DNA from: an uncultured Bacteroides sp.
Lineage (GTDB): Bacteria; Bacteroidota; Bacteroidia; Bacteroidales; Bacteroidaceae
DNA: 64,000 nucleotides
NCBI GenBank assembly: GCA_948847595.1
Contig: CAQOGY010000014.1
Span: 8,455-72,454 of the forward strand
Direction of reading: 5' to 3'
The notes beneath the pieces were generated by a model that was given only the letters and a program-made list of their open reading frames with translations, was not told where the DNA came from and did not search any database. The translations under genes were made by a program, and so were the position numbers. Shown here piece after piece: positions 45,901 to 53,991 of this stretch. Each line of letters begins with the position of its first letter. The first letter of the stretch is position 1.

Positions 45901-47092
45901 CCGTACCGATCCATAAACGACCTTGTCTGTCCGTACATATACTGCTTACGATCTTATTATTCAGGCTGCTGCTGTTGCCGGGAATAGGAGAGTAATCGAT
46001 AGTAGTGAACAGGGAAGGTTCACTGCTGATAAAGTTGATTCCTCCTCCCCATGTGCCGAGCCATACATTATCAAAAGAGTCCTGGTAGATATAGCGCACG
46101 CTGGCATTGGAAAGACTGCGGCTATCGTCTCCTTCCCGGAGAAACTCAAAAGTGATTTGTTCGGGTGACAGGAACTGACTTTGTTTTAAATCCAGTATTG
46201 TGATGCCATTCTGCTCGGAGGCAATCCAGAGTTTATGATTCTTCAGCTGTCTGATACTGAAGATACGGGTAGAAAGTGTACCATACTTGTCGTTTCGGTT
46301 CTGCTTGAAAGTGATAAAACTTTGGTTGGTTGAGTTATACAGAGCCAGTCCTCTATCCGTTCCGAGCCAGATATTTCCGTAGCTGTCTTTGAGTATGGTG
46401 CTTACCTCGTTTCCCGGCAGACTGTTGGGATCGGCGGGGTCGTGCCGGAAATTTATTGTACTTCGGTCTTTTAATGAAAGAATGCTGAAGCCGCTGTTGA
46501 CGTGACCGATATAGAGATTTCCATCCCCTCCGTCCAGCACCGTCCAGGTCTGTTCACTTTCCAGTGTGGGGACGGTGGTCTTATTATAGTGTGTGAATTT
46601 GCCGGTAGCGGTATCGAGATGATCTATACCCCTGTAATAAGTACAGATCCATATACCGTCTGTGTCCTGGGCCGGAGCAATGTCGGTAACATCATTCGTT
46701 ATCAGACTGTTCGGGTTCTGCGGATCATTCTGATAGGCAGTGAAGGTTTGTGAATGATAGTTGTAAGCGTTGAGTCCGTCGCGTTGGGTGGCAACCCAGA
46801 TAATGGGACGCTTCGGATCAGCATATACCTGATTTAATTCATTGCCGGTGATACTTTGAGAATTTTTGGACGGATCATTCTTATAATAGGTAATGAAGCG
46901 GGTGCCATCAAACTTATTCAGCCCTTCTTCGGTGGCAAACCATAAAAAGCCTTGCTTGTCTTGTGTGATGCCGACTACATAATTATTGGAGAGTCCCTGT
47001 TCTATACCTAATCGCTTAATAATATAAGGTTGAGCCATCAACCAACAGGAAGATGTCAGGAATGAAAGTATAAGAATGATGTATCGTTTCAT
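42959..47092 (-). CDS. Hybrid two-component system regulator (HTCS) of the GH97/GH30 PUL
   Basis: The frame opens at 47125, but a -7 box overlies that start and the ATG at 47092 (MKRYIILILSFLTSSCWLMA) gives a clean signal peptide; length 1377. Residue numbers here count from 47125. Fourteen or so propeller repeats (GLWFATEEGLNKFDG-type) fill about 40-730, followed by a Y_Y_Y domain and a membrane helix (about 810-835). The histidine kinase has NITHELRTP (His near 867), an N box (DNLISNAIKY) and GTGIGLAL. The receiver Asp is in VSDIMMPVMDG (near 1168). An AraC HTH ends the protein. It senses an oligosaccharide in the periplasm and is divergent from the susC it should control. Confidence 0.95.
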   Translation of the reverse strand: MKRYIILILSFLTSSCWLMAQPYIIKRLGIEQGLSNNYVVGITQDKQGFLWFATEEGLNKFDGTRFITYYKNDPSKNSQSITGNELNQVYADPKRPIIWVATQRDGLNAYNYHSQTFTAYQNDPQNPNSLITNDVTDIAPAQDTDGIWICTYYRGIDHLDTATGKFTHYNKTTVPTLESEQTWTVLDGGDGNLYIGHVNSGFSILSLKDRSTINFRHDPADPNSLPGNEVSTILKDSYGNIWLGTDRGLALYNSTNQSFITFKQNRNDKYGTLSTRIFSIRQLKNHKLWIASEQNGITILDLKQSQFLSPEQITFEFLREGDDSRSLSNASVRYIYQDSFDNVWLGTWGGGINFISSEPSLFTTIDYSPIPGNSSSLNNKIVSSICTDRQGRLWIGTDGGGINVFENNKRVAIYKKETGELLSNSVQTAFQDSKGNLWFGTFQGSVSLYNPQTKTFRSITPMGRANLDIRTFCEDNQHRIWIGCSEGIYIYDPDKMEVIQHYHSGNSELHGNLIRTIEQDDKGRFWIGTFGDGMGVYSPDFHLIKHYIQREGFCSNTINQIYEDKEKRIWVATGDGLVCFRSPEDTDYQTYQRKDGFANTFIQAITEDQQGNIWFSTNKGIGCYVTKKKRFYYYGHSDDVPAGNFMRASVAKNTDGSIYFGSINGLCCFAPNIAMSEFKIPPVIITEMKIFERLGTQENSEAFVSLSEKREVELTHEQNTFSLTFNVQNYSFVNQMEYTYMLKGLENSWYTVNENNSVTFRNIPPGKYEFLIKARIHNQEWPEEATSLIIRINPPMWLTWWAKLIYILISISIIYLIIHAYKKKIDLESLYTLEKKNHEQEQELNQERLRFYTNITHELRTPLTLILGPLEDMQKDTSLPTKQVQKLSVIHQSALRLLNLINQILEFRKTETQNKKLCVCKGNLTPLIYEIGLKYKELNQKPKIDFRIQTEKEEMLLFFDKEIITIILDNLISNAIKYTEQGRVTLSLCQTTRNEVSYTEIKVSDTGYGISAEALPHIFDRYYQESGKHQASGTGIGLALVRNLVELHEGDIRVESTPNEGSTFYISLLTDNIYPNALHTDSTETKEKPEDQEAITDDSQTAATENSKPILLVVEDNEEIQNYIAESFSDSFEVITGNNGEKGKQQALNRIPDIIVSDIMMPVMDGITLCRQLKEDVRTSHIPVILLTAKDSLQDKEEGYEVGADSYLTKPFSASLLRSRINNLLDSRKKLIAQFQQTGTSHNPNSHLDEKRSIITEALSKLDNEFIEKITQLVEDNLSSEKIDITYLSDKMCMSGSTLYRKMKALTGLSTNEYIRKVKMQNAERLLLEGKYNISEIAYKIGMNSTGYFRQCFKDEFGVSPSDYLKQFTSPTPPPSS

Positions 47093-47122
47093 AAATTGTG
47101 CTATATGTTTCATATTCAGTTT

Positions 47123-47130
47123 CAAAAATA
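47123..47130 (-). promoter_or_regulatory. Putative -7 box of the HTCS gene
   Basis: TATTTTTG on the minus strand matches TAnnTTTG. It overlaps the first in-frame ATG at 47123-47125, so if used the protein must start downstream, at 47092. The -33 position has no TTTG. Confidence 0.4.
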
Positions 47131-47150
47131 GAAATAAATATTTTATTTAG

Positions 47151-47200
47151 GCTATGTAAATCATGCATTGCATGATTTACATAGCTTCTCTGCATGATTT
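47151..47200. promoter_or_regulatory. Candidate HTCS operator: 35-bp palindrome plus a third half-site
   Basis: GCTATGTAAATCATGCA (47151-47167) and its exact reverse complement (47169-47185) are separated by one base. TGCATGATTT occurs again at 47191-47200, offset by 22 bp from the copy in the right arm. It sits between the divergent HTCS and susC genes, 28 bp upstream of the susC -7 box, where an activator would bind. Confidence 0.65.
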
Positions 47201-47227
47201 TTATCTGTTACCTCTATGTTATTGGTT

Positions 47228-47235
47228 TATATTTG
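47228..47235 (+). promoter_or_regulatory. Promoter -7 box of the susC-susD-GH97-GH30 operon
   Basis: TATATTTG matches TAnnTTTG. The start near 47242 gives a leader of about 75 nt before the ATG at 47316. No TTTG is seen at -33, as expected for an HTCS-activated promoter. Confidence 0.6.
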
Positions 47236-47315
47236 TGCTGTGAAACCGAAGAAATAATGTTCGGATTCACAGTGACCCTGAGTTTTCTGAAATATCTATA
47301 TTAACAATTAATACT

Positions 47316-50300
47316 ATGATGAAAAGTTTATGCTGTAATTCTAAACAAAAGTTGTTAGTGGCGTTATGCCTGCTATTTTGTTTGTCGGGAAATGCACAAC
47401 AGGCAAGCACTGTTAATCGTGCAGCTGCTAAGGAAAAGACTGTAGGAAAGCGTACTTTGATCGGTACTGTAATAGATGCAGGTACCGGAGATGCGTTGAT
47501 CGGAGTCAATGTTAAGGTGAAAGGAACGGGAGAAGGCACTATTACCGACCTGGACGGTAAATTCTCTATCGGTGTAACGAGCCAGACTCAGCTGGAAATC
47601 TCTTATATCGGTTATAAGACACAGACTTTAATGGTAGGAGACCTGGGTGTGATGACTGTCAAGATGGAGTCCGATAATGAAATGTTGGATGAAGTGGTGG
47701 TTATCGGAGCCGGTACTCAGAAAAAAGTGTCTGTGACGGGATCTATCGCTACGGTCAAAGGGGCTACACTGAAGCTGCCCTCTTCTTCGCTTACCAGTTC
47801 ACTTGCCGGAAAATTATCGGGTATCGTTTCTGTTACCAATAGCGGTGAGCCGGGTTCTACTTCTGACTTTTATATTCGTGGTATCAATACCTTTGGCGGA
47901 CGTTCCACTCCGTTGATCCTGTTGGACGGAGTAGAAATCTCTTCGAACGACCTGAACCGGATTCCGGCAGAGTCTATTGAAAGCTTTTCTTTGCTGAAAG
48001 ATGCTTCTGCAACGGCTATTTATGGTAACCGTGGTGCTAACGGCGTAATGCTGGTAACGACAAAGAGCGGTACTGAAAACACGAAGGCAACGATTAATGT
48101 GTCTTTGGAGGCTTCTTATTTCCGTCCGATGAACCGGGTGAAATTTGCTGATGGAGCCACCTATATGCAGACCTATAATGAAGCTGCCCAGGCCAGAAGC
48201 GCAACGCAGATTACTTCCCCGAAATATACGGAAGAACAGATCACCAACACGGCAAGCGGAGTAAATCCTTATGTGTATCCGGATGTTGACTGGTATGATC
48301 TGATTTTCAGAGACGGTAATTTCAACCAGCGTGCCAACGTAAACGTGCAGGGAGGTGGTTCTCGCGTGACTTACTATATGAGTTTGCAGGCAAACCACGA
48401 TACCGGACTGTTGGACGCTCCTAATTATTACTATAGCCCCAACATCAACAACTGGGAATATAACTTCCAGAACAACATCTCGTATAAGTTGACCAATACG
48501 ACCACCGTCGACTTGCGTATGATGGCGCAGATCGGTAACAAAAAGGGTCCTAACTATTCCACTTCCGATTTGTATAAGATCGTCATGCAAGCCAATCCTG
48601 TAGCATTCCCCGCTTACTTCCCCAGTGAAGATGGCGATGAGCATATACGTTTTGGTAATGCGGAAATAAAATCCGGTGTTTACGGACAGAACCCGTATGC
48701 ATATATGATGAGTTCTTTCAAAGAAGGCAACTACAATACACTGAACACTTCATTGAACATCAGTCAGGACTTGGGCTTCCTAACCAAAGGCTTGAGCGTG
48801 AAAGCATTGGTTAATTTCAAGAACTGGTCAGAATCTACTTACAACCGTTCCATTACCCCTTATTACTATAAAGTGAAAGACGGTTCTTATGATTCCGAAA
48901 GCAACCAATATGAACTTCAGACATTGCAGACAGGATCGGATTACGTCAGCCAGTCGGGTATCAGCAAAAGTGCCGACCAGACTTTCTATTTTGACTTTCG
49001 TGCCGACTGGAAGCGCAGCTTCGGCGATCACAACCTGACAGCAATGCTTATGTATATGATGCGCGAATATCGTAGCGATGTATTGCCTAACCGCAATCAG
49101 GGTTATTCCGGTCGTTTGACTTACGATTACTCCAGCCGCTATTTATTTGAGTTCAACTTTGGTTATAACGGTTCTGAGCGTCTGGCTTCCGGCGAGCGTT
49201 TTGAATTTTTCCCGGCTGCTTCCGTTGGTTGGGTGGTAAGTTCCGAAAAGTTTTGGGAACCGATGAGCAAGTATGTCGACCACTTAAAACTCAGAGCTTC
49301 TTATGGTCTGGTAGGTAGTGACGAATTTAACGGCAGTGCTCCGCACTTCTTGTATCAGAATAATATCAGCATTGGTGCAGGGCATAGTTTCTGGACCGGT
49401 CTTCCTTCCAATGAAATTAACAGAAAAGGACCTGCCTTCTATGTATTGGCTGTTGAAAATGCAGGCTGGGAACACGTGAAGAAGTTTGATATCGGTTTTG
49501 ATATGTCTCTGTTCAATCAGCTGAGCATTACTTTCGATTATTTCCGCGATCACCGTGACCGTATCTTGATGGCACGTTCATCCTGGCCGAATATGCTGGG
49601 CTACTGGGGATCTCTGCCCTGGAGTAACATCGGTGAGGTTATCAACCGCGGTGTCGAACTGAGCGTGAACTGGAATAAACGTTTCGGCAAAGACTGGATA
49701 ATAGATTTCCGTGGTAACTTTACTTATAATCAGAATGAATATAAGTATGTCGATGAACCGGATTATCCTTATGTATGGCAGACTAAGACAGGTAAACCGC
49801 TGAACACCTTGACCGGTTATGTTGCTGAGGGACTATTTGCTAGCGAGGAAGAGATTGCCAACTGGCCGGATCAGTCACAACTGGGTGCCAACATTATGCC
49901 GGGCGACATCAAGTATCGTGATATAAATGGTGACGGAGCGATTACGACAGAAGACCAGGTGATGCTGTCTCCTTATAACAATGTCCCCCGTATTCAGTAT
50001 GGTTTCGGCTTGAATCTGACTTATAAGAAATTCGATTTTGGCGTATTCTTCAATGGTTCGGCAAAACGTAAGATCATGATCAACAGCGGATATGCTCCGT
50101 TCCTCTCCGGCGGTGGTGACGGTATGACTACAGAAAGTCTGGAGCGCAACCTGATGCAATGGATTGCCGATGACCACTGGTCGGTAGATAATCCGAATCC
50201 GAATGCGGCGTATCCTCGTTTGGGTATAACCAGTGCCGATACATCCAATAATACCCAGCCAAGTTCTTTCTGGTTGCGCAACGGTAATTTCCTGCGCTTT

Positions 50301-50462
50301 AAGAGTTTGGAAGTAGGTTATCGTTTCCCGTATTGCCGTGTTTACTTTAGCGGTGATAACCTGGCGGTGTTCAGTCCATTCAAGTTGTGGGACCCAGAAC
50401 TTTCCTGGAATGCTTATCCCTTGCAACGTACCTTTAACTTAGGCGTTCAATTCACTTTCTAA
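47316..50462 (+). CDS. SusC/RagA family TonB-dependent outer-membrane transporter
   Basis: The product is 1048 residues with signal peptide (LLVALCLLFCLSGNAQ), carboxypeptidase-regulatory-like domain (LIGTVIDAGTGDALIGVNV), TonB box (MLDEVVVIGAGTQ), plug (FSLLKDASATAIYGNRGANG) and a barrel ending TFNLGVQFTF. There is no STN domain, in keeping with HTCS rather than ECF control. It is the first gene of a five-gene operon and 32 nt before susD. It imports the oligosaccharides that GH97 and GH30 then cut, probably galactosidic ones; that is inference. Confidence 0.95.
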   Translation: MMKSLCCNSKQKLLVALCLLFCLSGNAQQASTVNRAAAKEKTVGKRTLIGTVIDAGTGDALIGVNVKVKGTGEGTITDLDGKFSIGVTSQTQLEISYIGYKTQTLMVGDLGVMTVKMESDNEMLDEVVVIGAGTQKKVSVTGSIATVKGATLKLPSSSLTSSLAGKLSGIVSVTNSGEPGSTSDFYIRGINTFGGRSTPLILLDGVEISSNDLNRIPAESIESFSLLKDASATAIYGNRGANGVMLVTTKSGTENTKATINVSLEASYFRPMNRVKFADGATYMQTYNEAAQARSATQITSPKYTEEQITNTASGVNPYVYPDVDWYDLIFRDGNFNQRANVNVQGGGSRVTYYMSLQANHDTGLLDAPNYYYSPNINNWEYNFQNNISYKLTNTTTVDLRMMAQIGNKKGPNYSTSDLYKIVMQANPVAFPAYFPSEDGDEHIRFGNAEIKSGVYGQNPYAYMMSSFKEGNYNTLNTSLNISQDLGFLTKGLSVKALVNFKNWSESTYNRSITPYYYKVKDGSYDSESNQYELQTLQTGSDYVSQSGISKSADQTFYFDFRADWKRSFGDHNLTAMLMYMMREYRSDVLPNRNQGYSGRLTYDYSSRYLFEFNFGYNGSERLASGERFEFFPAASVGWVVSSEKFWEPMSKYVDHLKLRASYGLVGSDEFNGSAPHFLYQNNISIGAGHSFWTGLPSNEINRKGPAFYVLAVENAGWEHVKKFDIGFDMSLFNQLSITFDYFRDHRDRILMARSSWPNMLGYWGSLPWSNIGEVINRGVELSVNWNKRFGKDWIIDFRGNFTYNQNEYKYVDEPDYPYVWQTKTGKPLNTLTGYVAEGLFASEEEIANWPDQSQLGANIMPGDIKYRDINGDGAITTEDQVMLSPYNNVPRIQYGFGLNLTYKKFDFGVFFNGSAKRKIMINSGYAPFLSGGGDGMTTESLERNLMQWIADDHWSVDNPNPNAAYPRLGITSADTSNNTQPSSFWLRNGNFLRFKSLEVGYRFPYCRVYFSGDNLAVFSPFKLWDPELSWNAYPLQRTFNLGVQFTF

Positions 50463-50494
50463 AAGTACAGTTTAACTTATAACAAATAAGAAGT

Positions 50495-52510
50495 ATGAAA
50501 CTAATACAAAAAATAATCCAAATATCACGGACCTTGCTGATCCCTTGCTGCCTGCTGACTTCTTGTAACTATCTCGATGTCATCCCGCCTGCACAAGCTG
50601 ACTTTGATGACACCATGAAAGATGAGGCTGCTACGCTGAACTTCCTGTTTACCTGTTACGGCTATATTCCCCGTGTACATCCTTTTGAATTTAAAGCATT
50701 CGAGCAGTCTGCCGACGAGCTTATATCACCTAAGATGTGGGATGACTATCAGCAACAAGTAGCATGGGGAACCATCTCACCTTCTTACTATAACAGTTGG
50801 GGAGGTGATGACATGAACATCTGGACGCCCAGTTACAACTGGCTGGGTTATGTACATCATTTCCTGAGTCTGATAGATGAACTGCAACCTACCGGAGTGA
50901 CCGAAGATGACAAGGCGCAATATAAAGCCGAATGTTATTTCCTGGAAGCATACTATCATTTCCGTGTATTGCAGGCATTTGGCCCGTGTCCGCTCATCAC
51001 GGAAAAGGTGGACCCGAATATAACAAACGATCAGATTCCGGGGCGTTCGCACTTTGATTATTGCGTGAATTACATTGTAGGCAAACTGGATGATGCTGCA
51101 AATGTTCTTCCGGCTACAAGATCGACAGAAGACCTCGGCCGTGCCACTTCCACAATCTGTAAATGCCTCAAAGCCCGCGTACTGCTGTATGCCGCTTCTC
51201 CGCTTTGGAACGGTTCTTTCTATAAGGCGGACTGGCAGAATAAGAATTATGAAACGCCGGACTACGGTAAAGAGCTGGTCAGCAACTCTTACGACCGCGA
51301 GAAATGGACCCGTGCATTGACTGCGTGCCAGGAAGCTCTGACAGCAGCCAAGGCTGCCGGTCATGAATTGTTCGATATCGAAACGGCCAACAAGAAAGCG
51401 GAACGTGACGGAGTAGAACTGTCCTTTATTCCGGGTAAGGAAGAAGACACGCCGGAAAATCAGGAATTCAAAGAACGTGTCCGTATGTTCCAGTATCTGA
51501 TTACTGCCAATGAAGGAGACAATAACAAAGAAATTATCTGGGGACAGCGTATCGACTCAGACGTTAATAACGGTGGAGAAGCTACCGACTCCCGTCTGCC
51601 GAACCGCGTAGTGAAGAAAAGCGATGGAAGCTGGGCAGGTGGTTGGGCAGGTCTGGCACCTACCTTGTACGCTGTACAGCATTTCTATACAGAGAATGGA
51701 GAACTTCCGGAACAGGACACTGACTTCTATCCGAAATCAGAATGGTATAGCCGCTTTTATGAAGGAACTTCAAGCCCCGAACTTGCAACTAACGGCCTCG
51801 ACGGTGAAGATGTGAAGAATGATATCATCAAACTGAATGCCAAGCGTGAAGCTCGTTTCTATGCATGGATTGCCTTTGACGGTTCCGAATACGCAAAGAA
51901 GATCAACAATGGCAATTCACTTTGGCTTAACTTCAAGAATACCAATACCAACGGATGGCGTTCTTCCGATTCACGTAATATAGCCGGCACCGGTTACCTG
52001 TCGAAAAAGTTTATTGATCCGAATATACGTTTCAGCGCAAGTGGCACCCGTAGCCATACTCCTTCAAGACGTCCGTTTATCCGTATGGCGGAACTCTATC
52101 TGAATCTGGCTGAATGCTACGCAGCACTGGACGATACGCCGAACGCTATTGAGAATCTTAACATAATTCGTGAACGTGCCGGAGTCAGAGACTTAACAAC
52201 AGCAGATATGACAGATATGAATATTACCGAATGGGTACGCAACGAGCGCTTTATCGAGCTGTACGAAGAAGGACATCGTTATTATGACTTGCGTCGTTGG
52301 GCGATTGCACCTCAGATGCTTAAGGCAGGGTTACGCTATGGTCTGAATGGACTGGCTTTAAATCCGAGTTTTGAGGAATTCAATACACCGATTCAGATTG
52401 ACCAGCCTTTCAAATGGGACGATAGACTGTATTTGCTTCCGGTATGGTCGAGAAGTGATATGGATGAACTTTACAGTAATCCGCAGATGGTACAGGCACC
52501 CGGGTATTAA
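50495..52510 (+). CDS. SusD/RagB family glycan-binding lipoprotein
   Basis: The product is 671 residues with lipobox (CCLLTSC). Typical SusD features: CNYLDVIPPAQADFDD after the lipobox, YKAECYFLEAYYHFRVLQAFGPCPLI, ATSTICKCLKARVLLYAASPLW, FIRMAELYLNLAECYAAL and RNERFIELYEEGHRYYDLRRW (each shown in part). It should cap the neighbouring SusC and bind the glycan at the surface. It lies between susC and the F5/8-domain lipoprotein with 32- and 20-nt gaps. Confidence 0.95.
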   Translation: MKLIQKIIQISRTLLIPCCLLTSCNYLDVIPPAQADFDDTMKDEAATLNFLFTCYGYIPRVHPFEFKAFEQSADELISPKMWDDYQQQVAWGTISPSYYNSWGGDDMNIWTPSYNWLGYVHHFLSLIDELQPTGVTEDDKAQYKAECYFLEAYYHFRVLQAFGPCPLITEKVDPNITNDQIPGRSHFDYCVNYIVGKLDDAANVLPATRSTEDLGRATSTICKCLKARVLLYAASPLWNGSFYKADWQNKNYETPDYGKELVSNSYDREKWTRALTACQEALTAAKAAGHELFDIETANKKAERDGVELSFIPGKEEDTPENQEFKERVRMFQYLITANEGDNNKEIIWGQRIDSDVNNGGEATDSRLPNRVVKKSDGSWAGGWAGLAPTLYAVQHFYTENGELPEQDTDFYPKSEWYSRFYEGTSSPELATNGLDGEDVKNDIIKLNAKREARFYAWIAFDGSEYAKKINNGNSLWLNFKNTNTNGWRSSDSRNIAGTGYLSKKFIDPNIRFSASGTRSHTPSRRPFIRMAELYLNLAECYAALDDTPNAIENLNIIRERAGVRDLTTADMTDMNITEWVRNERFIELYEEGHRYYDLRRWAIAPQMLKAGLRYGLNGLALNPSFEEFNTPIQIDQPFKWDDRLYLLPVWSRSDMDELYSNPQMVQAPGY

Positions 52511-52530
52511 TCATCTAAAAACAACGCGTT

Positions 52531-53871
52531 ATGAAAATAAGAAATACATTATTGTTGGCAGGAAGCCTGCTTTTATTGGGCGCCTGCGACGAATCAAAAT
52601 ATGATCTGGACAGTCTGGTTCCGGAGCAGTATCATAAGATATTGTATGTGAATAATAGTGGCAAACAGGAAGTAACCTTGTACGATACGGGTGAAAACTA
52701 TGATTACACCTTCTCCATATTCAAATCGGGAAGTGATCCTACTCAGACTGCCAGTGCAGATATTTATATCCTGACGCAGGAAGAGCTTGACAATGAGTAT
52801 AGTGATCCCGAAGCTGTAAACTACAAGCTGATAGGCACGGACTGCTACTCGATAGAGTCGACTCATCTGGATTTTTCGGCTGCCGACCGTTATAAACCGG
52901 TTACGGTATCCCTGGATCCGGAGAGCATCAAGACCATGATAGCGGCCCAGCCGGATGCAGTATGGGTATTACCTTTACAAGTGGTGAGTGAAAACGACTC
53001 TGTCAATAGCGAAAAGAATGAGTTGTTCCTGCAAATAACCGGAGTTATCACTCCGTCCTTCGGATTTGGAAGTTCGGCTGTATCTGTGAAAGAGTATAGT
53101 TATGGCTTTGCCGTTGCAGAAAAAGTAACTTTTGGCCTTGATACGGAGAATAGCTGGGAGATTAGCTGTGAGTTTGGTGTGGACGATGCGTATCGCACCG
53201 CTTACAATACAAAGAACAAGACTATATTCCAGGCTTTGCCCGAGGGCAGTTACTCCTTCCAGGATCAAATGACGCTTTCTCCCGGTATTACCACTACCGA
53301 GCTGCCTGTTACGATAAACTCCGATCAGTTGCAGCCGGGTGATTATATGTTGCCTATCCGTATCGAGTCGGTTTCCATCTTTGGAATTTCTTCAACCAAT
53401 GATGTATATCCTTTGGCTATTCGTATTCTTGGCCCGCAGTTGGATCGTACAAACTGGACGATAGAGGCGAATACACAAGAACCGAACGGTGAAGGTTCCG
53501 GAAATGGTGTGCCTTCATGTGCATTGGACGGCAATCCTTCCACATACTGGCACTCATCCTGGCAGAGTGGCAGCCATGCTTTGCCTCATGAGCTGATTAT
53601 TGATACCAAGGAATCGTATACATTTACTCAGTTCGGTCTGATGCAAAGACAGCACGACAGCTATATGGATGCAGGTGCAGGTGTCTTCTACGTAAGTGAC
53701 GATAAAACAAACTGGACGGAAGTCGGTACGTTTACCATGCAGAAGATTCATGATACCCAGAACTTTACTTTGGAAACTCCGACACGGGGACGTTACTTCA
53801 AGGTACAGATTACACAAAGTAACAGAGGCCTCAATACCTCTCTGGCAGAAATATATGCATACGGGTTATAG
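52531..53871 (+). CDS. DUF1735 plus F5/8-type C domain lipoprotein (surface glycan-binding protein)
   Basis: The product is 446 residues with lipobox (LLLGAC, Cys19). It contains DUF1735-like modules (YHKILYVNNSGKQEVTLYDTG, FGFGSSAVSVKEYSYGFAVAEKV) in about 35-290 and an F5/8-type C / CBM32-like domain from about 305 (ALDGNPSTYWHSSWQ, LPHELIIDTKESYTFTQFGLM, GRYFKVQITQSNRG). The C-terminal domain type often binds galactose or GalNAc, which fits a galactosidic substrate together with the retaining GH97. No catalytic motif is seen. It is the third gene of the operon; the gap to GH97 is 120 bp and carries a hairpin. Confidence 0.88.
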   Translation: MKIRNTLLLAGSLLLLGACDESKYDLDSLVPEQYHKILYVNNSGKQEVTLYDTGENYDYTFSIFKSGSDPTQTASADIYILTQEELDNEYSDPEAVNYKLIGTDCYSIESTHLDFSAADRYKPVTVSLDPESIKTMIAAQPDAVWVLPLQVVSENDSVNSEKNELFLQITGVITPSFGFGSSAVSVKEYSYGFAVAEKVTFGLDTENSWEISCEFGVDDAYRTAYNTKNKTIFQALPEGSYSFQDQMTLSPGITTTELPVTINSDQLQPGDYMLPIRIESVSIFGISSTNDVYPLAIRILGPQLDRTNWTIEANTQEPNGEGSGNGVPSCALDGNPSTYWHSSWQSGSHALPHELIIDTKESYTFTQFGLMQRQHDSYMDAGAGVFYVSDDKTNWTEVGTFTMQKIHDTQNFTLETPTRGRYFKVQITQSNRGLNTSLAEIYAYGL

Positions 53872-53937
53872 TCCCGGGCGATGAATGCTGAATGCTAAAA
53901 GATTATCAGTTGTTTTTAAGATCTCTTTTACATAAAT

Positions 53938-53964
53938 ATGGCAGGCGGATATTTCCGGCCTGCC
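53938..53964 (+). repeat. 27-nt hairpin-forming repeat, intergenic copy
   Basis: GGCAGG and CCTGCC arms (with inner GG/CC) close a short loop. The 27 nt match 56048-56074, inside the GH30 start region, at 23 positions, and all four differences are transitions. Here it lies 28 bp upstream of the GH97 ATG, where it could act on message stability or translation. Confidence 0.5.
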
Positions 53965-53991
53965 TGCATTGACTACTAAATATTTGATATA

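Noticed and set aside
47814..48644. 276-codon frame antisense to susC
   Set aside because: It is a shadow frame; the sense SusC plug and barrel are unambiguous.
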